From Ignavibacteriota bacterium (GTDB lineage Bacteria > Bacteroidota > Ignavibacteria > Ignavibacteriales > Ignavibacteriaceae): a stretch of DNA of 64,000 nt. The translations under genes and the position numbers were made by a program. The number at the start of each line of letters is the position of its first letter. Position 1 is the stretch's first letter. Shown one piece after another: positions 27,443-36,636 of the stretch. Where the stretch lies: the NCBI GenBank assembly GCA_013285405.1, contig CP053446.1, forward strand, positions 434,001 through 498,000, read 5' to 3'. The notes beneath the pieces are model-generated. The model searched no databases. It saw only the letters and a program-made list of their open reading frames with translations, and had not been told where the DNA came from.

Positions 27443-29875
27443 TCAATAATACTTGATGCTGACATGAACACTTCCATCTCTTCCTCTGTCATCGAGACAG
27501 GTAATTTTCAATTCCTTTTCATTGGGAATGAAGAAAACACGTTCACCAGGTTTAGTTTTTTTTAAGAACTTTTCATTCACATACCAGTAGTGAGTTTTCA
27601 CTCGGCTATCTGAAGCAGCAAGCAAAAGAATTTCCTGCTTCGAATCTTTCTCAAGAAAATATTCATAATCTTCTGATGGTGATAAAATTTTCGGACCGCT
27701 TTCAGCGTATATTGCAGAGCAATCCGGATTATGAATCGGAGGTTTTTTGTAATCAAATTTATTTTGATAAAGCCAAACAGAAAGTTCAGGTTGATAAACT
27801 GCAAACACTTCTTTTTTATATTCTGATGAAGGCAGACAGCTTGTGCAATACTGAATCGTTTCATCGAGATTTACGTAAACTGGTTTGTGAATATCACAGA
27901 CTTGATTGTGAGATTTATTTTTAATCGCATAATCTGAAATTATACTTGGACAATACTGAGTCGGAATCATTCCGCTTTCTCTGCAAACTTTTCTTGTTAT
28001 TAATTCTTCCGGTGCTTCGAACCATTTTACGTCCGAATTGTAGCCTGCCTGCCGGACAGGCAGGTCAATTGAATTGAACAAATCGAACAATAACGGAACT
28101 GCAATTTCACTCCCAGATAAATTTGTTGAACCAACTCCATTGAAGTTGCCCATCCAGACTCCGATAGTATAGTTTGGATTGAATCCAATTGCCCATGCAT
28201 CTCTTTTGCCGTACGAAGTACCTGTCTTCCAAGCAAACTTTGGCAGCTTTGAATCGTTCGAAAGATTTGCAATATCACTCCGGTTTACTCCCGAAAGAAT
28301 ATCTGCAATCAAGTATGATGATGATTCGGAAAAAATTTGAGTTCCTTCCTGTTCTTCATTCTCAAGTATAAAATTTATCGGATATAATTTTCCGTTTCTC
28401 GCAAATGCAGTAAACAACCTCGTTAGTTCCTGAAGATTAGTTCCGCAGCCGCCGAGGATCATCGAAAGTCCAAGCTGATTTTTTTGTTTTTGTATTTGAT
28501 TGAATCCACATCCTTCGAGAAAACTAGTGAAATTATTTAATCCAATTTGCTCAAGCAATTTTACCGCCGGAATGTTTAGTGAATTTACAAGAGCAAATTC
28601 TGTTGAAACGTTTCCATAAAATTTCAGATCATAATTTTCAGGTTGATATCCGTGAAAGTCAGTTGGAATATCAGCGAACTTCATTTGCGGAGTTAAATTT
28701 CCTTCATCAAATGCATAAGCATAAAGTGCAGCTTTGAGTGTTGAACCGGGTGAACGGATTGCAGTAATTCCGTTTACCTGTCCGAATGAACTTTCATCAT
28801 AAAAATCAGCGGAACCACAGTAAGCAACGACTGATGAATTTCTGTTGTCAATGATCAGAACAGCGCCGTTTGTAATTCCTTTATAAAAAACTTTGTTGAC
28901 ATTTCTCTTTAATAAATTTTCTACCATCTGTTGAATTGGAAGTTCAAGTGTGGTATTAATTATATCACCGTGAAAATTTTCTTTTATATAATATGAAAAG
29001 TGAGGTGCAAGAACCGGAATTGAATATCGATTGTTTTCTATCGGCTCATTGAGTGCATCATTTAAGTCTGAGGATGAAAATATTTTTTCTTCACTGAACT
29101 TGTTTATCCAGTAATTTCTTTTCTGAATAACTGATATTAGGTAATCCTTTACCATTCCGACTTGTTCGGAATCTGACAAAAGATTTTGATTGTTAGATTC
29201 CCGAGTCGCTCCGTTCCCGGGAATGACATTATCAATGTAATTAATTGATTGTCTTCGATCCAAACGAAGATTATTTGGATCATTTGGAATGATTGCAAGT
29301 GTTATTGCTTGAGCAAGACTTAATTTATCCGGTGGTCTGTTAAAGTAAATGTATGATGCTGACTTTACTCCTTCAATATTTCCGCCGAAAGGAAGAAGGC
29401 TCAGATAGAGTTCAAGAATTTCTTTTTTTGAATATTTAATCTCAAGTTGAATCGCACGAAACATTTCACCGAGTTTATTAAAGTACGTTCTCTTTTTTGG
29501 TTCAAGCATTCGTGCGACCTGCATCGTTATTGTTGATGCTCCAAGCTGAGTCTCTCCTGCACTTACATTTTTATAAAAAGCGCGAACTACAGCAATTGGA
29601 TTTATTCCCGGATGCCAGTAAAACCAACTGTCTTCCTTTTCAACTATTGCTTTGATGAGTTCAGGAGAAATTTCATCAAGTTCTGTTCTCAATCTCCACT
29701 TATCATCACATGTCAGGTAAGCAGTTAATAGTGTTCCGTCTTTTGAATGTATTTCTTTTGAGAATTCCTTTTTCGATGGTAATGGAAAAAGCAAATCCAG
29801 CACAATAAAAAGTAACAGTATTGTGAAGACAATCTTTATTGTACGATCATATTTTTTTAATAGTTCAAAATGCAT
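27443..29875 (-). CDS. pbpC: Penicillin-binding protein 1C (glycosyltransferase/transpeptidase)
   Basis: An 810-residue class A PBP. One N-terminal membrane helix (about 15-32) precedes a GT51 transglycosylase with EDSWFYWHPGINPIA and the block GASTITMQVARML (about 85-210). The transpeptidase follows with SxxK at S378 (PGSTLK) and KTGTSYG near 551. The C-terminal PBP1C domain (about 720-810) contains the DRGRDGS motif. It polymerises and cross-links peptidoglycan at the outer face of the inner membrane. Two linker regions carry in-frame palindromic repeats: residues about 216-241 (PGNGATRESNNQN ... DSEQVGM) and about 604-611 (LPVRQAG). Downstream of an alpha-2-macroglobulin gene on the same strand, a known pairing, but separated here by a repeat array. 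Confidence 0.94.
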   Translation of the reverse strand: MHFELLKKYDRTIKIVFTILLLFIVLDLLFPLPSKKEFSKEIHSKDGTLLTAYLTCDDKWRLRTELDEISPELIKAIVEKEDSWFYWHPGINPIAVVRAFYKNVSAGETQLGASTITMQVARMLEPKKRTYFNKLGEMFRAIQLEIKYSKKEILELYLSLLPFGGNIEGVKSASYIYFNRPPDKLSLAQAITLAIIPNDPNNLRLDRRQSINYIDNVIPGNGATRESNNQNLLSDSEQVGMVKDYLISVIQKRNYWINKFSEEKIFSSSDLNDALNEPIENNRYSIPVLAPHFSYYIKENFHGDIINTTLELPIQQMVENLLKRNVNKVFYKGITNGAVLIIDNRNSSVVAYCGSADFYDESSFGQVNGITAIRSPGSTLKAALYAYAFDEGNLTPQMKFADIPTDFHGYQPENYDLKFYGNVSTEFALVNSLNIPAVKLLEQIGLNNFTSFLEGCGFNQIQKQKNQLGLSMILGGCGTNLQELTRLFTAFARNGKLYPINFILENEEQEGTQIFSESSSYLIADILSGVNRSDIANLSNDSKLPKFAWKTGTSYGKRDAWAIGFNPNYTIGVWMGNFNGVGSTNLSGSEIAVPLLFDLFNSIDLPVRQAGYNSDVKWFEAPEELITRKVCRESGMIPTQYCPSIISDYAIKNKSHNQVCDIHKPVYVNLDETIQYCTSCLPSSEYKKEVFAVYQPELSVWLYQNKFDYKKPPIHNPDCSAIYAESGPKILSPSEDYEYFLEKDSKQEILLLAASDSRVKTHYWYVNEKFLKKTKPGERVFFIPNEKELKITCLDDRGRDGSVHVSIKYY
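28044..28064. repeat. Dispersed 21-bp palindrome, copy 3 (inside pbpC)
   Basis: Differs from the helicase copy only around the centre. It is in frame in pbpC and encodes LPVRQA, nearly the same peptide as the helicase copy. Confidence 0.85.
29154..29227. repeat. Two adjacent palindromic repeats inside pbpC
   Basis: ATTCCGA-CTTGT-TCGGAAT (29154-29172) and GATTCCCGAG...CCCGGGAATGAC (29196-29227) are inverted repeats in the linker between the glycosyltransferase and transpeptidase domains. They are translated in frame as DSEQVGM and VIPGNGATRES. Confidence 0.75.
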
Positions 29876-30269
29876 TTATACCCAAGTATACCCGAATAAT
29901 AGAACGCAGATTCCGCTGATTGAGCAGATCAACGCAGATAATAATTTATTTAATTTCATATTTAAAATCTGAGAAAATCTTGCCTGATCTGCGTCACCTG
30001 CGTTCCATTAAAAATTTCTTGTTACACCTCTATCTAATAGAACGCAGATTTTGCTGATTGAGCAGATCAACGCAGATCAATATTTTTTGTGATTAAATAT
30101 TATGCTCTTTTAATAAACAACTTTTGTTGAAATTGAATTAATGCTATAAAAATATCATTTTTAAAATTTATCTGAGAAAATCTTGCCTGATCTGCGTTAC
30201 CTGCGTTCCATTAAAAATTTCTTGTTACACCTCTATCTAATAGAACGCAGATTTTGCTGATTGACCCGA

Positions 30270-30674
30270 TTATCGCTGATCTGAATTTAATTTTTTGTTT
30301 TTATTCATAAATATTTTTCTTCTTACTTCAGGCATTTTTCCGAAATTCAAAAGTAATCCAACTTCAACATCTGTTGCTTTTAAATAATTTAGTAATTGCG
30401 CTTCGTGTTCTTCACAAATATTTTCAGCAGCTTTTAATTCTACTATAACCAATTTTTCAATTAAAAGATCGGCAAAATAATCTCCGATCATTTCTGATTC
30501 ATAATAAACTTTAATATTCTTTTGCTGCTCAACAAAAATTCCCATTTTGTTTAGTTCAATTCTCATTGCATTCTCGTACACTTTCTCCAGAAATCCATAA
30601 CCGAGAGTATTATAAACTTTATAAAATGCCTGTATTATTTTTGAAGTTAATTCTTTATGTAGATACTCTTCCAT
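30270..30674 (-). CDS. GxxExxY family protein (PD-(D/E)XK nuclease-like)
   Basis: A complete 134-residue protein with the family name motif in GYGFLEKVYENAMRIEL. The later block DLLIEKLVIVELKAAE fits the D-x(n)-ExK core of PD-(D/E)XK nucleases. Family function is unestablished. A near-ideal Shine-Dalgarno (AAGGAGGTCAAA) precedes the ATG, so it is expected to be translated. It lies inside one repeat unit of the surrounding array, with the unit's inverted arms as its flanks. That makes it look like the protein-coding member of a small repeat element. It is on the same strand as the alpha-2-macroglobulin and pbpC genes. Confidence 0.88.
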   Translation of the reverse strand: MEEYLHKELTSKIIQAFYKVYNTLGYGFLEKVYENAMRIELNKMGIFVEQQKNIKVYYESEMIGDYFADLLIEKLVIVELKAAENICEEHEAQLLNYLKATDVEVGLLLNFGKMPEVRRKIFMNKNKKLNSDQR

Positions 30675-31025
30675 TTTGACCTCCTTGATTAATGATTATA
30701 TGATACAGAACGCAATTTAAATCTGAGAAAATCTTGCCTGATCTGTGTCACCTGCGTTCCATTAAAAATTCCTTGTTACACCTCTATCTAATAGAACGCA
30801 GATTTTGCTGATTGAGCAGATCAACGCAGATAATAATTTATTTAATTTCATATTTAAAATCTGAGAAAATCTTGCCTGATCTGCGTCACCTGCGTTCCAT
30901 TAAAAATTTCTTGTTACACCTCTATCTAATAGAACGCAGATTTCGCTGATTGAGCAGATCAACGCAATTAATAATTTATTTAATTTCATATTTAAAATCT
31001 GAGAAAATCTATCTAATCTGCGTCA

Positions 31026-31045
31026 CCTGCCTACCGTCAGGCAGG
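31026..31045. repeat. Dispersed palindrome, copy 4, nested in array unit 5
   Basis: CCTGCCTACCGTCAGGCAGG interrupts the right arm of the last array unit, between CACCTGC and CTGCGTTC. The arm is otherwise intact, so this copy arrived after the unit. Confidence 0.8.
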
Positions 31046-31067
31046 TCTGCGTTCTATTGTTTTTAAA

Positions 31068-32782
31068 CTATTCTCCTAACCTCTGCAAAACTTTCACAAC
31101 ACCGGCACCATGATACGAATGATACTCCTGATCATACATTGCTTCTGCACCAATTACGGGAAGCTGATAAGTGCCCTGATTGACTACACGAAGCAAGTAA
31201 TAAAATTCTTTTGTCTGATTTCTAACCAAGTTAGTGAACAAAAGCAATCTGTCATCACGGATATCCATATACTGAACATTCATCGGATTTTTTGAAACCC
31301 ATTTCAACTCAGTTGCAGGATTTAATCTGGGATTCTCAATTTCAAATCCCGCAGGAATTAAATCTGTAATGATTATGTTTTCAGCATTTCTGTCAAATCC
31401 TGTTAACTCAATTTTACAAACGATCAATTCGCCCTGATAAAATCCTTTATCAGGAATTAATCTTCCGGTATTGTAACTGTAGTATGATCTTCTTATCCGC
31501 ATATTTGAATCTTCTTCTTTTACTTTATCATTTACTTTCACACCTTCAGCACTCCAGAAATAATATACTTCACCATTCCCAGAAGCTTTCAATGAAATAT
31601 TTGCAGCATTTAGTTTGCTATCTGTTACGGTCAAATCTTTCCCTGAAAATTTATTAATTGATTTACCATCAACAAGAATATCCACAACTACATTTGCATC
31701 TGCATTCAAACTTGCAGCTTTACCAAGTGCAAGAAATGCAAATGATCTTTCCTGAGTTGAATACATTCTGTCCGCGTTCTGAGTGAGATATTTTATGATT
31801 TGTGGAATCTGTTTGTTAGCTGGTTCAACTTGCAGAAGAACATTCAGCATTATTGCATTAGCACGAATATCAGAATCAAAACTTCCGCCAGTTAATCTGT
31901 CAGTTCTCTCAGGAGTGAAAGCGTTCGGAACAATTTCATAATATGCATTCCATCTTCCCATCAATGCGTAAGAACCTGCAAGAAGATAACGCATATCTTC
32001 AGATACTAAATGAGGACGAGCTTTGTAATAATTCATTGTTGCAATATCACCTTGCTCAGCCATTGCAAGTACATAAAGCGAATAAATAATTTCTTTGTTT
32101 GCAATTTTCTTAATTGTTCTTCCGGTTGAAAGATAAGTTACATAATCAAAAGTGCTTTGTTCTTTTGCTTTCTGAGAAAGATATTTCATCAACCTGTTGA
32201 GTACATTTTCTGAAACATTAAAACCTGCTTTCTTTGCTTCCACTAAAAAGTGGGCTGCATAAACTGATCCCCACCAATTCGATTCGGTTCCTCCCTGCCA
32301 GTATGCGATTGAACCATCATACAACTGCATCGATTCAATTTTGCGAATTCCTTCTTTCACATAATAGACAGGATTATTTGAACGATACATTTCCGGCGCA
32401 ACAAGCTTTGCGAGATCTTCAAAATATAATTGCGGAAATAATTTAGATACTGTTTGTTCAACACAACCGTGTGGATAACCAACAAGATATTTCAATTGCT
32501 TTGCAAACTTTACAGCAGGAAATTTGCTTATTGTTAATGTTGTTGATTGTGTTCCTTTCAGAAAATTTTTTGGAATATCAATTTTAATTTCATTACCGGC
32601 AGTAATTGTTCCCGAACCAGTTTCAACAACCAGCGGAGAAATTGGTCTGACTGCAATATCTATTTCCTCCTTAATCTTTGCGAGTCCATTGGTTTCAAAA
32701 ATTATTTTTCCGGCTCCAACCTGTGACTGAGCAACAATATTAAATGTAACATTTCCGGTTGAATTAGGTTTAAGCTGAATTG
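31068..32782 (-). CDS. Alpha-2-macroglobulin, 3' part (thioester and receptor-binding region) after frameshift
   Basis: This open frame continues the macroglobulin reading of the upstream part after the A9 tract at 32783-32791. It first encodes TIQLKPNSTGNVTF and PLVVETGSGTITAGNE, family-typical sequence. The thioester motif CVEQ follows in LVGYPHGCVEQT (cysteine codon at 32463-32465), then the alpha/alpha-toroid and the C-terminal beta domain (YYLLRVVNQGTYQLPVIGAEAMY). The first in-frame ATG (32495) lies only ten codons before the thioester cysteine, so it is not a credible start; this is the end of the split gene. Bacterial macroglobulins trap attacking proteases via the thioester and usually sit with pbpC. 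Confidence 0.85.
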
Positions 32783-35700
32783 TTTTTTTTTGTTGATGAA
32801 GTAATTTTCAATGGTCCTTCTACGTTTATCGATACCTCCACATTCGCTGCTTTATCTGTTGTATTAATTAATGATACAGGCGTAACAAGCGAATCATTCA
32901 CTGCAAGAAATCTTGGAACTTGCGGTTCAAGAATTAAATCATCAGCAACTTTTATTTTATTTTCGGCTGAACCAAACTTTGAATCTGTATAAGCAACTGC
33001 CATCAATCTGACTTCACCATTGAATTGAGGAATGTTTAAAGATACAGTTACGGTTCCATCACTGTTAGTTTTCTTTATTCCACTCCAGTACGAAAGAAGT
33101 TTAAATCTTTTAACAGAAATCGGATTTGTCCTTTTCTGAAGCTGTTTTTCCATTTCACCACCACCGGGAGAGGAATTGATTTTCACAATTTCCGGAAGAA
33201 GAAGTTTGTACAAGTCATAACTTTCAACCATTAACGGACGTTTTGCGTACATAAATTCAAATGGATTGGGTGTTTCATAATTTGTTATTTGCAAAATACC
33301 TTCATCAACTGCTGCTACAGTTACATAAATATCTTTCTGGGATTCAGTTTTGATGGTGATGTTTTGTGTTGTGTTCGGTTTAATTTTTTGAGGTGCAGAA
33401 ATTGTAACAGGAAGTTTATTATTGTTCTTCACAACTTTCATTGATGCAAAACCATGTCCGACAAGAAATGGTGCGGTGTCATCTTTAGAATGTTTCTTAA
33501 AAAGTGTTGCAGTTACGTAAACATTCGGCATGTAATCATTATTAAGCGATAGTTCAAGCTCTGCAGATCTTTCATTCACATCAAGATATTGATACTCATA
33601 CACATTTCCGCGTTCAAGTGTAACGAGAAGCTTTCCAGAAAATGGACAGGTAAAAAGAACTTTAGCTCTTTCACCGGGTTCGTATTGTTCTTTATCATAA
33701 ACAATCTCGACTCTGCCTTCTCTATCAACTTCAAAAGATCCTGCTGTTGATGTTCCCCAACTGTAAGCATAAAAAATTGTCTTCTCATAATTACTATCCC
33801 CCTTTTTTAAAATTCTTAATTCATACTTACCTGATTTTGAAACGATTACATTAAACTTTGTTGGTCCGGTTATAGTTATATCTTTTTCCCATTCAGTAAA
33901 TTCTTTTTCTTCAGATGCATAATAGTAACGATTGCTGTAATCTTTTTTCAGAACTGTCTGCCATTCATATCTGACAAGTTTTGCTGTTGCGGAAAAATCT
34001 TTAATCTGTTTATCATCTTTATTAACAGCAACAAGATTGAAGTTTATATTCTGATTCACTCCATAGTAATAATCAGTTGATTTTATTCCGATGAAATAAT
34101 CTTTCGGGAAAACATCAAAACTTGCTGAACGAGTTACTGTTCTTCCCGTTAAATCAAAAACACTAACGTATGCAGTCCCGGTTACAATTCCTTTGCTCTG
34201 TATTCCGTCAGGAATATTGAATTCGATTTTAGTTTTTCCTTCCGGATCCAACTGACCTTCGAGAAAAGTATTTTGTATTTCAGTATTGGTGATAGAAGAA
34301 TTCGAAAAAGTGTATCCGGGATAATTTTTGCTGTAGAAAGATTTGTGATTCAACTGAATATCAGCTTCATATTTCATATCCGCAGCAGGTGCACCAAAAA
34401 GAAATTCTGCAGCCACATCAATTTTAACCTTATCACCAGGTTTTGATTTCTGTTTATCCGAAGAAACATTAACGCGAATTTTATCGGGGACAAATTCCTC
34501 GACACTGAATTTGTACGAACCGATCAGCCGTTTATCGCCTGTATATACATCAACAGAATAACTTCCTGTCTGTGAGTATTCAGGCAGTTTAAATGCAAGT
34601 TCAAATGAACCTTGTGCATTTAAATCTTTTTTGAACTCTTCAAAAACTTTTCCGGTTGGTGTAATTATTTTCGCAATCAGAGGAACATCTTTAACAATCT
34701 GAATTTTATCATTTCTCACAATCGCTGATAAGTTAATTTCTTCACCGGGACGATAAATATTTCTCGGTCCGTAAAGGAACACATTGAAATCTGCGGCATA
34801 CTGTGTTAATCCTCCTACATCGAACCGTGAAGTTTCAACTAATGTTTCTCTTAAATCTATGTAATTAAAATCTTCATCCTTCTCAACAACAATTAATCTT
34901 GGAGAAAATCCTTCAATATTTTTTTTCACATCTTTGAAAACTGCAACTCCACCACCATCTGTATTTGCTGTCAATAAAGTCTGGTTGTTTGATGAAATAA
35001 TACTTACCTCAGCACCAGATACCGGCTCTGCACTACCAATCGAATTCACAAAAACATAAATCTGATCCTCAGCTACTTTTGAAATAATTCCGAGATCAGA
35101 GATTGCGACAACTTTAGAATCACTTCGCCATCTTTCTTCTTCGGAACGAACGGAAACCGTGAAGATTCCTTTATATTTCTGACCAAGCGCTTTGTCAAGA
35201 TTAACTGTAAAACTCTTTAGCCAGTTTTGTCCCTGTTGTAATTTTATTTTTTCTTCGTAGAGAGATTTTCCAAGATCACCGACATAATAATCCGGGTTGT
35301 AGCCATAATTATATTCATCATAATAATAGTAGTAGCCGTACTGATTTAAGAAATGAAGAATATTATTTTTATAAACCTGCGATACTTCAACCTCAACTTC
35401 ATTAATATTTACTGCGTTGACTTTCAGATTTTCCTCACCGCCAAGCATCAGATACTTTCCTTTTTTATCTGCAAAGTTGATTGAAGGTTCAACATTCACC
35501 ATTGAAACTTCCTGTTCATAATCATCCTGAAGGATACCACCGTACAATCCGGGTAAACCTTTTTTTATTTTGAGTTCAACGGTTTGAACATTACCGAGAT
35601 CAGTTTCAATTCGCAAAACATTTCCACTTACCGAAAAGTTCAGCTTCTTTTCCGGGTTGGTAGTTATAAAATCTTTTAATCTTTTTTCATCAACTGTTTG

Positions 35701-36477
35701 CGTTGTTGCAACTTCAATCCATCCCGAAGCTCCGTTGAATCCAGCAGTTACATTTGTGATTGCAAGCTGAGTAATGGGAGGAAGTTTTGCTTCGAAAGTT
35801 CTTGATTCCTTTAAACCGTCTTTACCAAGTGAAGAAACAAAATTTTCTTTTACTTTTACAGAGAATAACTGTTCTTTATCTGTCTGCTGAACTTCTCCAA
35901 AATTTATTGCAATAACATCTGCGGTTTGTTGGGAAACAATCTGAAAATCTGTTACATCAGCACCTGCTCTTTTGATTTCCAAAAAATCTTTCAATGATTT
36001 TGGATCAACAGGATAATTGAAATAAATATTTGCCTGCACGCTCAGCTTATAATTCTGGTAAGGAATATTTGTCCAGAAAAAATCAACTTTTGTAACATCA
36101 AAGAAAGGTGTGTGAAAAGAATATTCATCAAAGTCCGGAGAGAAATTTGTTTTAAATAAAACATTTTTATTAATGCTTGCTGAATATCTTTGCATCGGTT
36201 CAAGAGGTGAATCAGGCGAGAAAACTAAAGTGCTTGGAGACGACCATTTAAACTTCCCCGGAATTTTCGGATTGAACGTAACAAACTCTTCATCGAGCCA
36301 TTTATTCTGCACATCGGCAGGTGCAAGGTCTTCAGAAAATTCAATTGTGAAGTTGGTGAGATTCTGAACCTCACCTGTTGGTGAAAATGAATCGACTTCA
36401 ACCGTATTGGAAGGTCCGCATCCGATTATAATTAATAAAAAAATTACTATTGAAATGAAGAAATGAAGCGAGCGCAT
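32770..36477 (-). CDS. Alpha-2-macroglobulin lipoprotein, 5' part (frameshifted)
   Basis: About 1,235 residues of macroglobulin MG domains. The start is the ATG at 36477, preceded by AAGGAGAACAAA; the preceding in-frame ATG at 36516 lacks this. The signal peptide ends in a lipobox (LIIIGCG, C20), so the protein is a lipoprotein. Family blocks include LYGPRNIYRPGEEINLSAIVRND, YEPGERAKVLFTCPFSGKLL and GEVRLMAVAYTDSKFGS. The frame runs out 21 bases after the A9 tract at 32783-32791, ending KKNNSA, while the true continuation is in another frame. It would make a truncated protein lacking the thioester unless the tract is a sequencing error or slippage occurs. Confidence 0.9.
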   Translation of the reverse strand: MRSLHFFISIVIFLLIIIGCGPSNTVEVDSFSPTGEVQNLTNFTIEFSEDLAPADVQNKWLDEEFVTFNPKIPGKFKWSSPSTLVFSPDSPLEPMQRYSASINKNVLFKTNFSPDFDEYSFHTPFFDVTKVDFFWTNIPYQNYKLSVQANIYFNYPVDPKSLKDFLEIKRAGADVTDFQIVSQQTADVIAINFGEVQQTDKEQLFSVKVKENFVSSLGKDGLKESRTFEAKLPPITQLAITNVTAGFNGASGWIEVATTQTVDEKRLKDFITTNPEKKLNFSVSGNVLRIETDLGNVQTVELKIKKGLPGLYGGILQDDYEQEVSMVNVEPSINFADKKGKYLMLGGEENLKVNAVNINEVEVEVSQVYKNNILHFLNQYGYYYYYDEYNYGYNPDYYVGDLGKSLYEEKIKLQQGQNWLKSFTVNLDKALGQKYKGIFTVSVRSEEERWRSDSKVVAISDLGIISKVAEDQIYVFVNSIGSAEPVSGAEVSIISSNNQTLLTANTDGGGVAVFKDVKKNIEGFSPRLIVVEKDEDFNYIDLRETLVETSRFDVGGLTQYAADFNVFLYGPRNIYRPGEEINLSAIVRNDKIQIVKDVPLIAKIITPTGKVFEEFKKDLNAQGSFELAFKLPEYSQTGSYSVDVYTGDKRLIGSYKFSVEEFVPDKIRVNVSSDKQKSKPGDKVKIDVAAEFLFGAPAADMKYEADIQLNHKSFYSKNYPGYTFSNSSITNTEIQNTFLEGQLDPEGKTKIEFNIPDGIQSKGIVTGTAYVSVFDLTGRTVTRSASFDVFPKDYFIGIKSTDYYYGVNQNINFNLVAVNKDDKQIKDFSATAKLVRYEWQTVLKKDYSNRYYYASEEKEFTEWEKDITITGPTKFNVIVSKSGKYELRILKKGDSNYEKTIFYAYSWGTSTAGSFEVDREGRVEIVYDKEQYEPGERAKVLFTCPFSGKLLVTLERGNVYEYQYLDVNERSAELELSLNNDYMPNVYVTATLFKKHSKDDTAPFLVGHGFASMKVVKNNNKLPVTISAPQKIKPNTTQNITIKTESQKDIYVTVAAVDEGILQITNYETPNPFEFMYAKRPLMVESYDLYKLLLPEIVKINSSPGGGEMEKQLQKRTNPISVKRFKLLSYWSGIKKTNSDGTVTVSLNIPQFNGEVRLMAVAYTDSKFGSAENKIKVADDLILEPQVPRFLAVNDSLVTPVSLINTTDKAANVEVSINVEGPLKITSSTKKNNSA
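32783..32791 (-). other. Frameshift site: run of nine A (minus strand) in the macroglobulin gene
   Basis: Removing one A joins the two macroglobulin frames as ...SSTKKTIQLKPN without further change. All family domains on either side are otherwise intact. Confidence 0.85.
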
Positions 36478-36576
36478 TTTGTTCTCCTTAAAAAGCAGAT
36501 AAATTTTTGTATGCAAAATATTTATTTAGAATGAAAGAAGGAATTATAAGGAGATAAAAATTGCAGACAATAAAAA

Positions 36577-36604
36577 AACCCTGCCAGTATTTAACGGCAG
36601 GGTT
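36577..36604 (-). terminator. Terminator of the lipoprotein operon
   Basis: AACCCTGCC (36577-36585) pairs with GGCAGGGTT (36596-36604), followed leftwards by a run of T. It closes the three-lipoprotein operon before the macroglobulin gene. Confidence 0.88.
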
Positions 36605-36636
36605 AACGGGGAACCAGCATTTATTCAACCTTTTTG

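Larger units (their letters stand above)
29900..31056. repeat. Five-unit palindromic repeat array with 30-bp linkers, one unit carrying a GxxExxY gene
   Basis: Units at 29900-30007, 30038-30210, 30241-30761, 30792-30899 and 30930-31056 each start TAGAACGCAGATT and end with CTGCGTTC followed by CA or TA. The two ends are inverted relative to each other. Four linkers (30008-30037, 30211-30240, 30762-30791, 30900-30929) are almost identical 30-mers beginning TTAAAAATT and ending CTCTATCTAA. Units 1, 4 and 5 have a short AT core (about 108 bp total; unit 5 is 127 bp), unit 2 a different AT core (173 bp), and unit 3 (521 bp) contains the GxxExxY gene. The last unit has a further palindrome nested in its right arm. 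Confidence 0.9.

Noticed and set aside
29900..31056. CRISPR-like array (30-bp repeats with regular spacing)
   Set aside because: The 'spacers' are themselves repeated and share inverted arms, one contains a gene, and no cas gene is nearby. It is a tandem repeat element array.
32495..32497. ATG as an independent start for the 3' macroglobulin part
   Set aside because: It lies only ten codons before the thioester cysteine, inside a conserved domain, and the frame upstream is continuous family sequence back to the A9 tract.
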